Source of the DNA: Pyxicephalus adspersus
Lineage: Eukaryota > Chordata > Amphibia > Anura > Pyxicephalidae
Assembly: GCF_032062135.1 (NCBI RefSeq)
Contig: NC_092860.1
Coordinates: forward strand, 131,285,100 to 131,349,099
Length of the DNA: 64,000 bases
Direction: 5' to 3'
Shown here piece after piece: positions 1 through 12,227 of this stretch. The notes under the pieces were generated by a model. It saw nothing but the letters and a program-made list of their open reading frames with translations, did no database searches and was not told the DNA's origin. Position 1 is the first letter of the stretch; every line of letters starts with the position of its first letter. Made by a program: the position numbers and the translations under genes.

Positions 1-2332
1 TGTATTTTATTTTGTTAATCGAGAGGAAGGCAAAACCAAGACCCCAGTGACGCTGCTGCCAATTTGTCTTTATAGTGGAGAACAAATTCCTTCTGAACCC
101 TGTCATTGACAGGAAGATTATTTCCCTGGATGAATCACTACACTAATGAATTTTAGTTAGATAAAACATTTCTAGAAAGAAAGGTATGCAAACTACATTT
201 AAATTCACTTATACTTTCGGTTATCACTGCCTCCTTTGACAGGAGATTCAAAAGGCCAAAAAACCTTACAGCTAAGAACTTGTTTTTGTGCTGATGGCTA
301 AATGGTTTCTATTATTTAAGGCCTATTTGACAGTTCTCTAATATAGTAATGCATGTTAATTAGTTCTCCCTTTGACATGTTCCAGCCCTCCAACATGACC
401 CACTCCAAGTACACCCCTACAAAATAAATAAATATGGTCATCCTGAACTTCATTTATCATCCCGCGTAAAATCTAGTGGACTTAGTCTATGAACTCTTTT
501 AAAGGATTTGTTTAATGTCAGATGATTTTATTCAGAATAGTAGAGAGGAGTTATGGAAAAGTGTATACAGTACTCTATAAAGGTTAAAAGGTCTCTGTAA
601 TCTTTTTATATTTTATTTATTTAATATTAATAAATTAAAAAATACTTAAAAAAGGAATACCAAGTAAGAAATGATATACATATATGAAACAAAATCCAGT
701 TTCTGCTCCATTTTGGGCAAGAGTCTGAAATATATTAGTTGCAATGAATTGCTTTTCAGAGGACTATAACTTAAACTACACTCTGTTCTTGAAATACATT
801 GCAGAACTATTACCACACACCTCTGACCTGCTAACACGGTCTTTATAATTAAAACACAAATCATATAACACAATGCCCTGAAATCCTCTAATATGGAATA
901 TCTGTGTTTGCTTTTTTAATTTTAAGCCATTGCATTCTCTTTCTATCCAGACTTTTTTATAAAGCTTATCTGTATCCCCATTTTTAATTAAACCATTATA
1001 TATGTAAAAAGTAATATATTTTCTATTTGGTATAGTAAACAGTAAGAAAAAGATGAGTCTAAATGGTACATGTTTCAAAAACAAAAATTATATACAAGCT
1101 GTTGATAAATTTTATTTTGACCTGTGTAGTATTTCAACAATTAACTAAAGTACATTTATTATCAATCATGTTATAATAATATAAACAACAGCCTCAAAAG
1201 CATGGTATATAAATGTATATTACTGCAGTTCACCATAAAATGCCTGATACTCCTTCACTGGGTAATTCAGAAAAGTAAACATGTGTTATGACTGTTTGAA
1301 AGTTGAACTCCAGGCACAAGAAATCACACAATTCTGCAGCACTATGGCCATTATAGCTGTAATCAAATGTTCTTTAACCAGTAAGGGTCCTTCTGTTTGC
1401 TTTTTCCTTTCCAAAATACCTTTTTTTCTTTTTTATTGTAGTAATCCCACAATGAAAAGATATATCTTTAGATTTACCCTTTCACACATTTTACAGTAAA
1501 ACTTGAATTGTGTCATTAAGTCAGGGATGACTCAGTCAGTCAAGTATGTATTTTTCCCCCCTTCTCCCCATTGTATATTTCCTAGTAGTCATTTCATCAT
1601 ACCCAATATTGCCCACATTTGCACCCTTGTTCTTTACCCTAGATGAAACTGGCCCAAAGCATGCTAAGAGCTGGCGTTTACAAGCAGAAGATGGGATGCA
1701 AAGTAGCGTAGAAACAGATTTTCAAGGAAAAAGTAGTATATCCTATGTCTAAATAGAGACAAAAAGGCACAAGTATATAAATACATAAACACAACTTTTT
1801 ATGACAACTAAACCCCCATACCACCCCAGCCATTTTTCTGCTTAGCCGTGGCACTGACGGTCACATACCACTGCTTGTTCAAGTACCAAAGTTGTCCCAA
1901 GGGATACCTCACTTGCAGCAGGATTGGCTTTCATGGCTTTTATCTCCTGCACGTACTATCCAACCTCATTCAATTAGCACTTTTTTCCTGCCAATACTAG
2001 TCTCTGACATGCATGCCTCTTCTACTTATAGTGTCTCCTATTATATCTATTGCACTTCTCTCCTCCTCAAACTAGCCCCTGGCATACCCCCTACACTTCT
2101 CGTCTACTGATACTGTCCTTTGTCATGTACTCTGTCATACCCTCCTAACTTTTTTCCTGATCATAATGATCCCTGTCATACCCTGTGAGTGTGGGTAAGG
2201 AGCACTGTGCTTGGAAATTCCATCTGGTTGGATAATAAGGATCACTTTATTAGGGAATGATTTGTACTAGGGTTTAGTGGGAACCTCACCTGGATATTAA
2301 GGGTATTTAGGTTGCCAACCCCTTGATGTATT

Positions 2333-2335
<3 letters not shown>
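1..2335. other. Non-coding stretch, no gene seen
   Basis: AT-rich sequence with many stops in all frames. The open frames here are short and resemble no protein I know. From about 1,900 to 2,190 the plus strand is strikingly pyrimidine-rich, with recurring pieces such as CATACCC, CTTCTC and GTCTC. This may be a very decayed tandem or interspersed repeat, but no period is clean enough to define a unit. Confidence 0.6.

Positions 2336-2367
<32 letters not shown>
2336..2367. repeat. TA dinucleotide microsatellite
   Basis: An uninterrupted run of alternating A and T about 32 bases long. It is expected to vary in length between individuals. No gene is near it. Confidence 0.95.
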
Positions 2368-2369
<2 letters not shown>

Positions 2370-2494
2370 GAAAAGTAAACAGGGCTTTTTGTTTTGATAA
2401 ATGTTAGTATTGTTACTTCACATCACAAAGATCAAACACATATTTAAATTTATATAATTTATATGATGTTATAATAAAATGTTATCCAGAAGAA

Positions 2495-2545
2495 GACATT
2501 TATCCCAAAGCGTTTCGCTTATTGGCTTCCTCAGGGGTATGCAGA
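2495..2545 (+). repeat. Isolated copy of the GCGTTTCGC / GGCTTCCTCAGGG motif
   Basis: The plus strand carries AGCGTTTCGCTTATTGGC followed directly by TTCCTCAGGGGTATG. The same pair of blocks, separated by a few variable bases, occurs in both large fold-back elements of this window at about 39,313 and 50,157, with a reverse-orientation copy at about 50,411. Here the motif is not inside an obvious palindrome, so this is either a fragment of such an element or a stand-alone copy. Its function is unknown. Confidence 0.6.
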
Positions 2546-3137
2546 TGATGTAGTCACACTTAAATATTATAATGATTAGTGAATATCCCAATTCTGTGGG
2601 ATCCATAACTTTATGATTTACCTGGCTATATTTTTTGAATACTGCAGGACTTCTGCGAAATGTATCAAGATGTATATTGATGCAAATTGTACAGTTAGAG
2701 CTAATGATAAATACGGTGTAAATAATGAGATGACAAGTTGATTTTATCAATAAACAGGTATTTTTTCAAATTGTGTGAGTTTCTAGTAAATACCTTAAAA
2801 GTCCCAAACAAAATAATATTTTTGTGTGGTGTTGATTAATATAGGGATGTGACTAAATATGAATACAGGTTATATCCCTACATTTATTATTTGACCAAAT
2901 TAGCCTGCTCAAGTGCTCATTAGGGATGAGCGAGCAAAATCATTAAATTCGGTCATTCGGTCTCGCAGCGAATTGGGCCGTTCTCGCTTACCAAACATGT
3001 AGGCGAGAATGGCCTTTGTAAATTCGTCCGGCGAGACCAAATTTTTGGGACCTGCAAGACCAATCAGGGGAGCAGACCAATCAGTTGTATGTGTTCTTGG
3101 AACTCTATCCAGGAACACATACTACAGGGCGGCAACA

Positions 3138-3176
3138 GCAATCAGGGGAGCAGAGCAGCTCCACTCCCCTGATTGC
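3138..3176. repeat. Hairpin inside the hAT element
   Basis: GCAATCAGGGGAG on the left pairs with CTCCCCTGATTGC on the right across a loop of about 13 bases. The left-arm core AATCAGGGGAGCAGA also occurs about 80 bases upstream, at about 3,062, so the arm sequence is partly repeated. It forms a strong GC-rich stem-loop. No known role. Confidence 0.75.
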
Positions 3177-3207
3177 CGTGGCTGCAATTATTGAGAAGAG
3201 TGTGGGA

Positions 3208-3252
3208 TCCCCGGGGCACTAGAGGTTAATTAACCTCATGTGCCCCGGGGAT
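3208..3252. repeat. Compound palindrome with CCCCGGGG ends inside the hAT element
   Basis: The outer arms ATCCCCGGGGCAC and GTGCCCCGGGGA enclose an inner palindrome, GAGGTTAATTAACCTC. The block of about 45 bases can therefore fold as one long hairpin. It is the most GC-rich spot in the first 10 kb and contains SmaI-type CCCGGG sites twice. Confidence 0.8.
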
Positions 3253-3408
3253 TGCAAACAGTAGGATTCCCGGGGCTGAATGTTTTATTTCCTCGATCTT
3301 CCGATGGTTTTGTGAAGTTGGTTCGCCAAAATTTTGCAGAACCATTACAAGTTCGAGGAAATTTTCACAAGACTGCCAGAGGCATTCTCACCCATCCCTA
3401 GTGCTCAT

Positions 3409-4585
3409 CCCATTTTTAAGAAGAGTGATCACTGATTCTTAAGATGGGTGGAAAGAACACAGAAAGTTAGTAATTTTGCATAGCATGGTCTACAGTACAG
3501 TCTACAGTCTTCAGTTTAGAACCATATGGGACATTTACATGTCCAATATATTTACCATGCTTGAATCAAAAGACTACAAAAGCAATAGTAGATACATTTT
3601 ATATAATGGGAAGTCCTAGTGGCATTATGGTATATATGTTTGCCAGCTTTCAGAAACAAGAAAAGAGTGATCCAGTGCTGAATAGAAGCTGTCACCCAGC
3701 CAGAACCCTGACAATCAACAGTTTCTACGCTGCTGGAACACTCCGAACTGCCTCTCATTTATTGCTTTGAATGAATTTTGAAATTGTTTTCCTATTCTTG
3801 AAATAAAAACCCTTGGCCTGTGCCTTGTCAAAAAGATGATAAAATATATACTTCAACATAGTGCTTAAGAAAAAAAAAGGAAGTGCTTAAAATTCTCTCA
3901 AACAACAGGCCACATGTCTTGCGAATATTTATTGAACATATATTCCATGTTCCACTGGCACAGATACATGCACTCATATTCTCATGTGTACACACATGTT
4001 TACCTTTCTGCACCACACATTTACTGACAAAAAAGAACGTTTCGTGCACAAAATGGAAAAGAAGAATCACAAAAAACACATTTTTGGTCTGCTGTGTTAA
4101 ACTGCTACTTATGGATCAAAGTAAACTTAGGTTTATCTATCAGTTCGGTATTTTTTTAAATGTCATTTTTTTTCTCAGCTGTTTTTTGTAAGTCAGGAAT
4201 AACTGTGACCTTTCAGTGGTTAGAAATAGTCTATCAAAATAATAGCTCTGAAAATACCACAGGGAAACAACACAAACAAATTTTACAGCACAACGTCACA
4301 TCTAATCTACAGTGTCTTGTTTAATTATACAGAAGCATTATTAAGGTGAAAGCATTAGACACCAACATGTGTCAGGCTGTATCGGATCGTATTGCTTAAT
4401 GTTAAATTTTTAGTGATGATTGCTTATCTTGTATACCTATGTGGGTAGATTTTGCCTTTCTGCCTAGATCTGTCTTTTGAATGAGGAATATGGCAAGCAT
4501 GTTTTGTATGGTGTGTGTGTTATAGTTGAAGAGAACACATTTTTCAACCTCTGTACAGGTTCTGGTATTAGGTAATTATGACCGA
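3409..4585. other. Non-coding stretch, nothing recognised
   Basis: Ordinary AT-rich sequence after the hAT element. Two overlapping opposite-strand open frames near 3,560-3,770 and another pair near 3,830-4,190 are short, of low-complexity composition and unlike known proteins. Confidence 0.55.
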
Positions 4586-4587
4586 GT

Positions 4588-4738
4588 ACCAGGGCCACCA
4601 TCAGGGGGAGGGTAGAAGGTACTGTAATGGGCCCTGATCAAAAGAACTTGACTTTTGCGGTGCTGAAATTTTGCACATGTTGGAGAGGGGCCCAGAAATT
4701 TTATCTGGTATGGGGCCCAGAAACGTCTACTGGCTGTC
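4588..4738. repeat. Probable old interspersed repeat fragment rich in GGGCCC
   Basis: A block richer in G and C than its surroundings. It contains CAGGGCCACCATCAGGGGG, then GGGCCCTGATCAAAAGA, and two copies of GGGGCCCAGAAA separated by about 20 bases. The style matches a repeat I remember from frog genomes, but I cannot name the family and see no clear ends or target duplication. Confidence 0.35.
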
Positions 4739-6890
4739 CTTCTGAGAACACTTGATAAGTTCTATTATTAGAAGTCCGGTGAAATGACTAATGTAAGATT
4801 AAAAAAATACTATCTAGATGTGGACTTTTCTAAGCAGGTGGAGTCAATACATGTTTATGACAAATTATAAAGGGAAATAGGTGTAACTATTTTAAAGTTC
4901 TAGATCAAACCTCCTAAATGGTTCTACATGTTCAGGACTAAATTGATAAATTGCTCTGAAAGTTGTTGACAAGGGAAGCTCATTAAAAAAAACAATAGTT
5001 GGGGAAAACGAAATTTAGTCATTTGACAATAGGAGCTTTAGGCTGGTAGGCAACAACCAGAAGCAGTTACAACATAACATATGGAATCTAGAAGACTGAT
5101 GAAAGACACATGAAGAAGACAACCCAGATCAGAACCAAAATGGTGTAATATAAGATAAGAAGCACAAAGCTCAAAGTATTAGAAACCTTTTTTTTTAATC
5201 AGAAGATGTCTTAATATGCTTACCAGAAATAATTTTTGCCATTTTGTGATAAAGCAGACAATCAGACAACATGCCTATACTGCATTCAGTGGTAACCCCA
5301 TAAAGATGTAATGATTCATGCTGAAGTAAAGATGGTGGGTTACTCAAAAGCCCCTAAATAGTTAACTTAGGAGTTATTTAAAGGGGGATAAACTCATTAT
5401 TTCCAGTTCTTGAACCGTGAAGCAGGATCCATTTTGAGAATATCTCTCCTGTTACTTTAAGCTCTGATTCTATAACCTACAACCTGTTCTGTTATGTTTT
5501 CTACCACTTGCAGACACAGATAAACCATGTATACCTTATATTTAGAACAAAAAAAGTACTTGGATCATTTTATCTTTACAACCTAATCACTGTACTTTAG
5601 AGTAATGCAATTTACAGGATAAAAAAAGACAACATTTTGGTAGAATGATGAAGAGGGTGAACCACAGAGGGGTTTGTTTTGCCGTCCTTGTTAGAAAGTT
5701 TGGGAAAATCTAAAACTAAAAAGTTACCACCAAAAAAAAAATAGAGTAAAAATCTTCCATTTGGGACAACATGTTCATATGCCAACTATCAAAGCAGCAA
5801 ATTTCATCACATTGGAAACATATTGTCTCACATCCTACTGTGTGTATAGGACAAGTAATGAAGGGAAATCTTCCTAATGAGACACAGATGGAGGAAAAGT
5901 TATTGTCTTTTTTAGTCTCATTCTACCCAAAATATAAAAGTTTTTACAGATATACTCTAACTTTAGATGTTAACTACCTATATTTAATCATTCCATATAT
6001 CAAGTATTATAGGCTCCTAGACGCCATTATGTTTGCTTTCTTTGAAACTTATTGACACTTTACTGTAGTAGCTTAGTATTGGGTAGATTTCCACTTATTT
6101 CTTGTCCTGATTTCAGGGGTCTTTGTGAAACAGAAAGTAATAAAAAACTTACCAATTACAAAAAAACAACAAACAATTGCTTCTTGGAGAATTTATTGCT
6201 GCATGTGTCTATCTGTCTCCCAAAGGGCAACATATGTGAATAATGAAATGTCTATGTCTGAAGTACATAAATAAAGAAAAATAATGCTAGTAATTATAAA
6301 GTTATTATTACAAAATATGTACAGTCTTGTGATTGCTGTCTAGATTGGGATTTAGATTGGGCACAGTATAGAATAACATGTCATCCTGTGACATGATATA
6401 ATCTGTAGAAGTACATCTGATTTCTCTGACATTTTGCATAGAACAATGAAAAGAGACACTTATATTTTCTCTGTGGACAAGGCAGATGGCTCGGCAGTAG
6501 TATACCATGTTGTGATATCCTTGCAATGAATAGCACAGCTTACATCTGTAAATATATGGGTTCAGTAATCATGCATTAAATCAGCAGAGATGGGATAATT
6601 TATCTGAAGTCAGATGAAATTCCGCCAGCATTAGCAAGTTTGTCTTTGTGGATAATGTTCAAGCTTAATGTACAGTCTTAGCATTTTTTCAGAGTTAAAA
6701 TTAGAAACATTGTATTTAAAGGACCAATTGAAAACCATCTGAGATAGGGGAATTCTGTTTTAGTAAGGGTAAATTTTACCTCCCTTTTCCTAATGGGTCA
6801 TTTCTAGCTACCCCTTGGTAAAGACTGAGTCTTTGGGTGAAATTCAGTGCATAAATCAAATCTTTATATGTGGGTATTTTGCTCTACTGT
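4739..6890. other. Non-coding stretch, no gene seen
   Basis: AT-rich sequence with short homopolymer runs. Open frames at 5,771-6,055 and 6,052-6,243 have the composition of random AT-rich DNA and resemble nothing I know. No repeat ends are visible. Confidence 0.55.
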
Positions 6891-6903
6891 TTCTCTTCGT
6901 AAG

Positions 6904-8200
6904 TGTCTAAACAACCCTGATTCATTTTGTTATATCTGTGGCAGTTTCACCATTCCCAGTCAAAGGGCGAACATCAGCACATTTGTAGAGCAAGCCTATT
7001 TAGCATATTTCAAAGTTAAACTTGGTGATCAAGATAAGCTTAGGGCCCCTTTATAAGGTATGCAAATAGTGTGTTGAGGGTTAACAGATGTGGACAAAAA
7101 TAACACATGGTAAGATCCCTTTTGGTATACCTATGGTTTGGCGAGAGCCAGGAGATCATTTCAGTGACTGTTACTTTTGTATAGTGAAAACTTCAGGATA
7201 CAACAAGAAAAATAAATGTAACATAGAGTATTCTAATCTACCATCGGCTATACGTCCAGTGGCTCATTCAGATGAAATCCCAGTGCCAGTTTTCGTTACA
7301 CTACCCTTTCTTGAAGAACATGATTATGGTGATGAACTAGGTGACAACAATGATGAAGAGTTTGACATTGAAGAGGACTCTGTTCGTAAGGGATTTGATC
7401 AGCATGAGTTGAGTGATTTGGCACGTGATTTAGGACTATCAAAGAAGGCTTCAGAATTCCTAGCATCAAGACTGTGTAAGAAAAACTTACTTGAAAAAGG
7501 AACGAAGGTATCGTACTTTCGAACCAGAAAAATTGCATTTCTGCAGTACTTTAGAACTGACAGTGGCTTTGTGTATTGACATTACATACCTTGTTTAATG
7601 GAAGAATTGGGAATTCCAATCTATAACCCAACTGAATGGTGATAATTCATCGATAGTTCAAAGCGGAGCTTAAAGTGTTTCCTCCCTCACAATGGCAATA
7701 TATTTGGGTCAGTCCCAATTGACTATTCAGTTTCTCTTTGAGAAGAACATGCAGACATAAAGTGAGTCATTTAGCTGTTGCAATATCACCAACACAATTG
7801 GGTCATCTGTGTTGACCTTAAAATGGTATGCTTCCTTCTTGGTCAGCAATGTGGATACACCAAGTATCCACAAAACCATTGTCAAGGACTTTCTTGGAAA
7901 CATAACTAAATATTTACGCGGAAATTGTCCAGAAACTTTTGGAGAGCTACAAAATGCTTGGTTGCAATATGAGCATCAAGGTGCAATTTCTGCATAGCCA
8001 TCTTTCTAACTTCCCAGTAAACCTTGGTGCAGTCAATGATGAGCAGCAAGGTGATTGATTCCACAAAGATTTGAAGGTCATGGAAGGATGGTATCAGGGT
8101 AGATGGGATGTACATATGATGGCTGACTATTGTTGGAGCATCCGGTGGGATTGTCCTAACACTGAACACTCCAAGAAAAGCTATAAGTGTAAATTGTTAC
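6904..8200 (+). pseudogene. Broken intronless copy of a multi-copy animal gene family of unknown function
   Basis: Successive open pieces, in different frames but in the same order, match a protein family I recall from arthropod and other animal genomes. There it occurs as many intronless, uncharacterised loci. The pieces are: CLNNPDSFCYICG, a probable zinc-binding N-terminus, from 6,904; KLGDQDK just upstream of two in-frame stops at about 7,055-7,078; an open run at 7,088-7,579 with PFGIPMVWREPGDHF and CYFC, PSAIRPVAHSDEIPVP, and an acidic stretch; FIDSSK and HNGN near 7,650-7,700; GQQCGYTKYP near 7,850; KDFLGN near 7,887; GCNMSIK near 7,965; and QGRWDVHMMADYCW near 8,100. There are several stops and frameshifts. 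By comparison with the remembered full-length family, about 130 codons are missing between YTKYP and KDFLGN. The lack of introns and the high copy number suggest a mobile-element or retrocopy origin. No flanking inverted repeats or target duplication were found. The biochemical role of the family is not known to me. Confidence 0.8.
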
Positions 8201-9460
8201 CTTTACCGCTTATCCGATTCATTTTTAAATGTTTTACTGTAAAAAAAATATAAAATGTCATTGGGTAACAATATATCCTTTGTATTAACAAAAGAAATAA
8301 CAGTACATTCAAGTTATTTCATTATTTTTTTTATTGTATGTACATTTTTTTTACAAAAATGGAGGGTACTCTGTATCGTAAAAACTGGATGTGATAGTAA
8401 AAAACTGGTCATTTCTGGATTCACCACCCAAAAATTAGTAAAAAACAAGAGTAAGATCTAACTCAACAAAAAATGCATTCCCCAGTGTTACCTTCCACAT
8501 CCTGTTTGCTGCTCTATTTTTCCTTAAGTAGCACTTTATCATTATTATCGTAGTTTTTTCAGATTTAGGTTCTAGTTAAAAACAGGGTTGACATGAATGG
8601 GATCATATTAACATTTTTCTATAATTTGCACAGGAGAGATCTGCTATGCTAAACTTCAATGTTGCAAGCAGTTAAAAAAAAGTCCCCAAAAGCTAATGAG
8701 TTTACCATAGCACTTTATGACTTTATGAGAGTCATGATGAGCTGGTGAATGTTATGACTCTTGGTGTTTGGTTGGACATTTTAACCTTATAAGTAAGTAA
8801 CTTTAAGTAAGGATATAGTTTGGGAGAGTAGTAGGCATGGCAGATTGGGAATCCAACATATGCCAAAAAATACCAAAATTTGAAACAGCAAAGTGAATTC
8901 AATTAATGGCTTGGTAAAGCAACTCAGTTGGTGTTGTATACAAGCTGAAGTCTTAAAAGCCCAGTCATCTTTAGTTTCCTCCTGGTAATAATTAATAGGT
9001 TTAGGTAGTTCTAGAAATGTATTTCCCATGATAGCTGGGAACTTTACACCTTGTACTCGGGGATCTAATATGAGGGATAGACATGGATGCTAGTCCTCTC
9101 TGCTTGGCAGCACTTAAGACAGGAAACACATGTGCTAATCCAAACAGTCAGAGAGGATACAAACAATTTTTTGAGTCAGCAGAGGGTCGGATTTTAACAT
9201 GAGGGGCACCCAAAGACATTGTAAAAATACATTTGCTATTTTTAAAATACCTTTCCTTTAAATTCTTTATTAGATTGAAATCACTGCAGCTAATGACCAG
9301 TTATATTTTTACCTTGCTGGTTCTACTGCTGACTTGGTAAACCTGGCTATCTGTAAGGAAGCATTCTTTGGAGACTAGCCTCCTAACCTAGGAACCAAAA
9401 GCAGTCAGAGAAAAGTATTGATTTTTTTTTTCTTTTAGTGTAATATAGGCCAGGAAATCA
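8201..9460. other. Non-coding stretch, nothing recognised
   Basis: This may include the 3' flank of the broken orphan-family copy, with runs of T and A at about 8,227-8,350. Otherwise it is ordinary AT-rich sequence without a supported feature. Confidence 0.5.
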
Positions 9461-9583
9461 GGCTGATTTACTAAAGAAGTTCAGAATCTTCACTGAAATG
9501 ATTGTGTGAAAATCATCCACACATGATTGGATATTCCAAAATATAAGAAAAGTTTGCTTCTTCATTTCTATAATAAGTCAGCC
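9461..9583. mobile_element. Short MITE with imperfect inverted ends
   Basis: The left end GGCTGATTTACTAAAGAA is mirrored at the right by the inverse of GGCTGACTTATTATAGAA (14 of 18 bases match), giving an element of about 123 bp. The middle contains CACATGATTGGATATTCC, which I associate with a short frog MITE. It has no coding capacity, and no clear target duplication was found, so the superfamily is unknown. Confidence 0.5.
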
Positions 9584-10770
9584 AACAGTGTTTTTGCAGC
9601 ACATACATGTCATGCATGCTTGAATATGTGTTAGCTGTCTTGTAAACATTGGGTCAGTCTCTAGAGTGTGATGCTAGCTTGCACATAGCATAGTTGCTAT
9701 CATATATGACAGTATAGTCATAGAAAAGCCAGTATGCCTAATGGAAATAAAGGAGTTGAATATTGTTAGCATATTTGAATAAGCAAGCATTAGTTTCCCA
9801 TTCAAACAATGACTACAGATAAAGGTGATATACTTTATCATATGACACACAAAGATGTATTCATTCTCATAATCTAAATTCATGAAAATGCAGATTTGTC
9901 AAGTGGGAAAAAAAGTACATGCCTACATTTACCATCATTTCAAATCCATGAAATTAGAATCAGGTGTTCCAGATTAGGTGCCAATAATAAGAACCTCCTT
10001 AGGGAGTATGCCGGTTGAAATGTGTCTTATTTAAACCTCAGATATGGAGAGTCTGGCGTTCTCTTTGCTATTGATGTATGTTGTCATCATGCCAAGATCA
10101 AACAAGCTCTCTACGGCCCTCAGAAAGAAGGCTGTGGATGCCTATGAGTCTAACAAGAGATTTAAGACATTGTTTAATTAGTTGAATTCATCAAATAATC
10201 TAGAACTGCTAAAGACTTTAAATAACTTTTAATTTGTCTAGGACTGGTTGCCCAGTAAATTCTGCTCAACGGTTGATAAAGCTAAGAGAAATCTGCAAAA
10301 ACACAAAATGATATCACATTATCTGTAGGTAGCTCTAACAACAGATTGTGCATTACACTTAAAGTTTGAGAAAGAATGAAAACAATAAACATGCATCTGG
10401 GTTGTGTCCCAGGAAAAAAAGGTTTTGCTGTTCAAAAAGAATCTACAGCATAACTACAGATTTTCATGAAAGATATAGGTGAAGATCAGGTCTTCTGGAA
10501 TCATGGATCACAGATAGACTTGTGTTCTGCAGTATTAGAAGACATAATTGGTTCAGCATTTCAGAAGACCTCCATACTAATATTAAAGCATGGAGATGAA
10601 AATGTTATAGTTTAACGTTGCTTTGTGGCTTGGAGTCAGCTATGAAATCTCTCATTACATCAAAGTGTACTTTATGAGAATGCAAGACCATTTGCAAATA
10701 TGTTCAAGTTGAAGTAGACATTGAACACAATTATGATCCATAGCAAATACTCAAAAAATGGTATTATTAA
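9584..10770. other. Non-coding stretch, nothing recognised
   Basis: AT-rich sequence. A weak resemblance to the fold-back motif is seen near 9,990-10,025 (CTCCTTAGGGAG, then GGTTGAAATGTGTC), but it is too degraded to call. Confidence 0.45.
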
Positions 10771-11187
10771 ACAGGATTTATATAGCACCAACATTATGCA
10801 GTGCTGTACATGAAATAGGGGTTGCAAATGACAATGATACGGACAGTGACACAGGAGGAGAGGACCCTGCCCCGAAGAGTTTACAATCTAGGAGGTGGGG
10901 AATTAACACACAATAGGAGGGGAGGTATGTAGTGGTGGGAAGTAGTGACGGTTTCAAAAGACAGAAGAAGATGGGTAGGCAAGTTTGAAAAAATGTGTTT
11001 TGAATGCTCTTGGAGTCGTGTGTGTGATGAGGTTATGAGTCAAGAAGTCATTAGTAGGTCATTGGAGGAGCGAAGAGAGCGGTTGGGGGAGTATTTTTTT
11101 ACCAGGTTAGAAAGATAAGTGGGACAATAACTGTGGAGGGATTTGAAGGCCAAGCACAGAAGCTTGAATTGGATTCTAAGGTGAAAT
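10771..11187 (-). mobile_element. CR1/L2-like repeat tail, minus strand
   Basis: Read on the minus strand, the segment contains TTGTAAACTCTTCGGGGCAG and CCTCTCCTCCTGTGTCACTG, and ends in a tail like GCTGTACAGCACTGC...GGTGCTATATAAATCC. A stretch with GTAAGCTC and GGGCAGGG followed by a TATAAAT-type tail resembles the 3' ends of CR1/L2-clade LINEs and of SINEs that borrow them. It carries no reverse transcriptase, so it is a 5'-truncated copy or SINE-like derivative. A second, internally deleted copy lies at 23,057-23,187 on the other strand. Confidence 0.65.
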
Positions 11188-12227
11188 ATTATGAACTCAC
11201 TGTCTTATGTTAAACATATTGGGGAATATTTACAAAATACCTTAATTACCTTAAGTAATTTCTGCTACAGGGCCAATACTAGTTAATACCGCCAAGGGTT
11301 TGCTTACTTTTCAACAGCACAATTAACAGTACAAGGTGCATCTTTTTGTATATATTCAATAGTATCACTGATTGAAGATCTGAGCATAATCTGTTTTATT
11401 ATGTTGAACGGGTCAGTTTCCAGGGGTTTTGCATATTTTTTCACATGATTGTATATAACATCATTCGTATCAGGTTTTGAGAATATTACTTTTTTACTAG
11501 TTCACAAATGATGTACAGTGTGGGATTAGAAGCCTTTCCATATTTTCATATGGCATGAACCTATGCAAAGAAATGCATACAAGGTATCTCTGATATACGA
11601 GTTGACCTCTCTGTTTCATTTTCTGACCATCTACATTGAAAAGATGTTAATATGATGATGATGATGATAATGTTGAATTTTTGCTCATGGGGGGCTAAAA
11701 CATGCATGTAGCTTATTATCTAGAAGGCAAGGAGGGTGTACTGGTAGGCCGTTGACCTAATAATGACATGCAGTGTTAAGCTGTAGCTTTTACAATGAGT
11801 GAGATAAATTCTTGTGTTAAAATAGGAACTGACGTGACAAAGACATAATTTTGCACCTATTTAAAACATTGGTAACTTTTAAATATGCAGTTATGGAAAT
11901 GTAAAGATTACCATAAAACACAAGGGTATGTGACTTGGGTAAAAAAAGGTTTTCCTGTTAACGTTAGGGAAAAGAATATTTTCCTTTTTTTCAAAATATT
12001 GGATCACACTCTACAAAACATTTTTCCTTCCTCTGGTTGAGATACAAGTTTGAGCCTCCTACCATACTACTCCAGTGCTTTGTATGGCTGCCTCCATACA
12101 GTGACACAGTGCAGAACAGACATGGTAAGTCATTAATGGGAAAACAATCAGCTATTGGGAAATCACATTAAGTACCAGAAACTAAATCTGCCTTCAGCTC
12201 TCTCTGTATGAGAGCTAGAATTGGGCT
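11188..12227. other. Non-coding stretch with a short GAT microsatellite
   Basis: Mostly unique AT-rich DNA. A short run of GAT/ATG units lies at about 11,652-11,668. No gene or repeat ends were recognised. Confidence 0.55.

Larger units (their letters stand above)
2913..3408. mobile_element. Non-autonomous hAT-type DNA transposon with intact 8-bp target duplication
   Basis: The element spans 2,921-3,400 (480 bp). Its ends are TAGGGATGAGCGAG on the left and the inverse of TAGGGATGGGTGAG on the right, a 14-bp terminal inverted repeat with two mismatches. It is flanked by a perfect 8-bp direct repeat, GTGCTCAT, at 2,913-2,920 and 3,401-3,408. An 8-bp duplication with short inverted ends is the hallmark of the hAT superfamily. 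The interior is GC- and CpG-richer than the flanks and codes for nothing recognisable. It holds two further hairpins, at 3,138-3,176 and 3,208-3,252. I infer it was moved by a hAT transposase encoded elsewhere. Confidence 0.9.

Noticed and set aside
9989..10025. Possible degraded copy of the fold-back motif (CTCCTTAGGGAG ... GGTTGAAATGTGTC)
   Set aside because: Too many mismatches to separate from chance without a genome-wide search.
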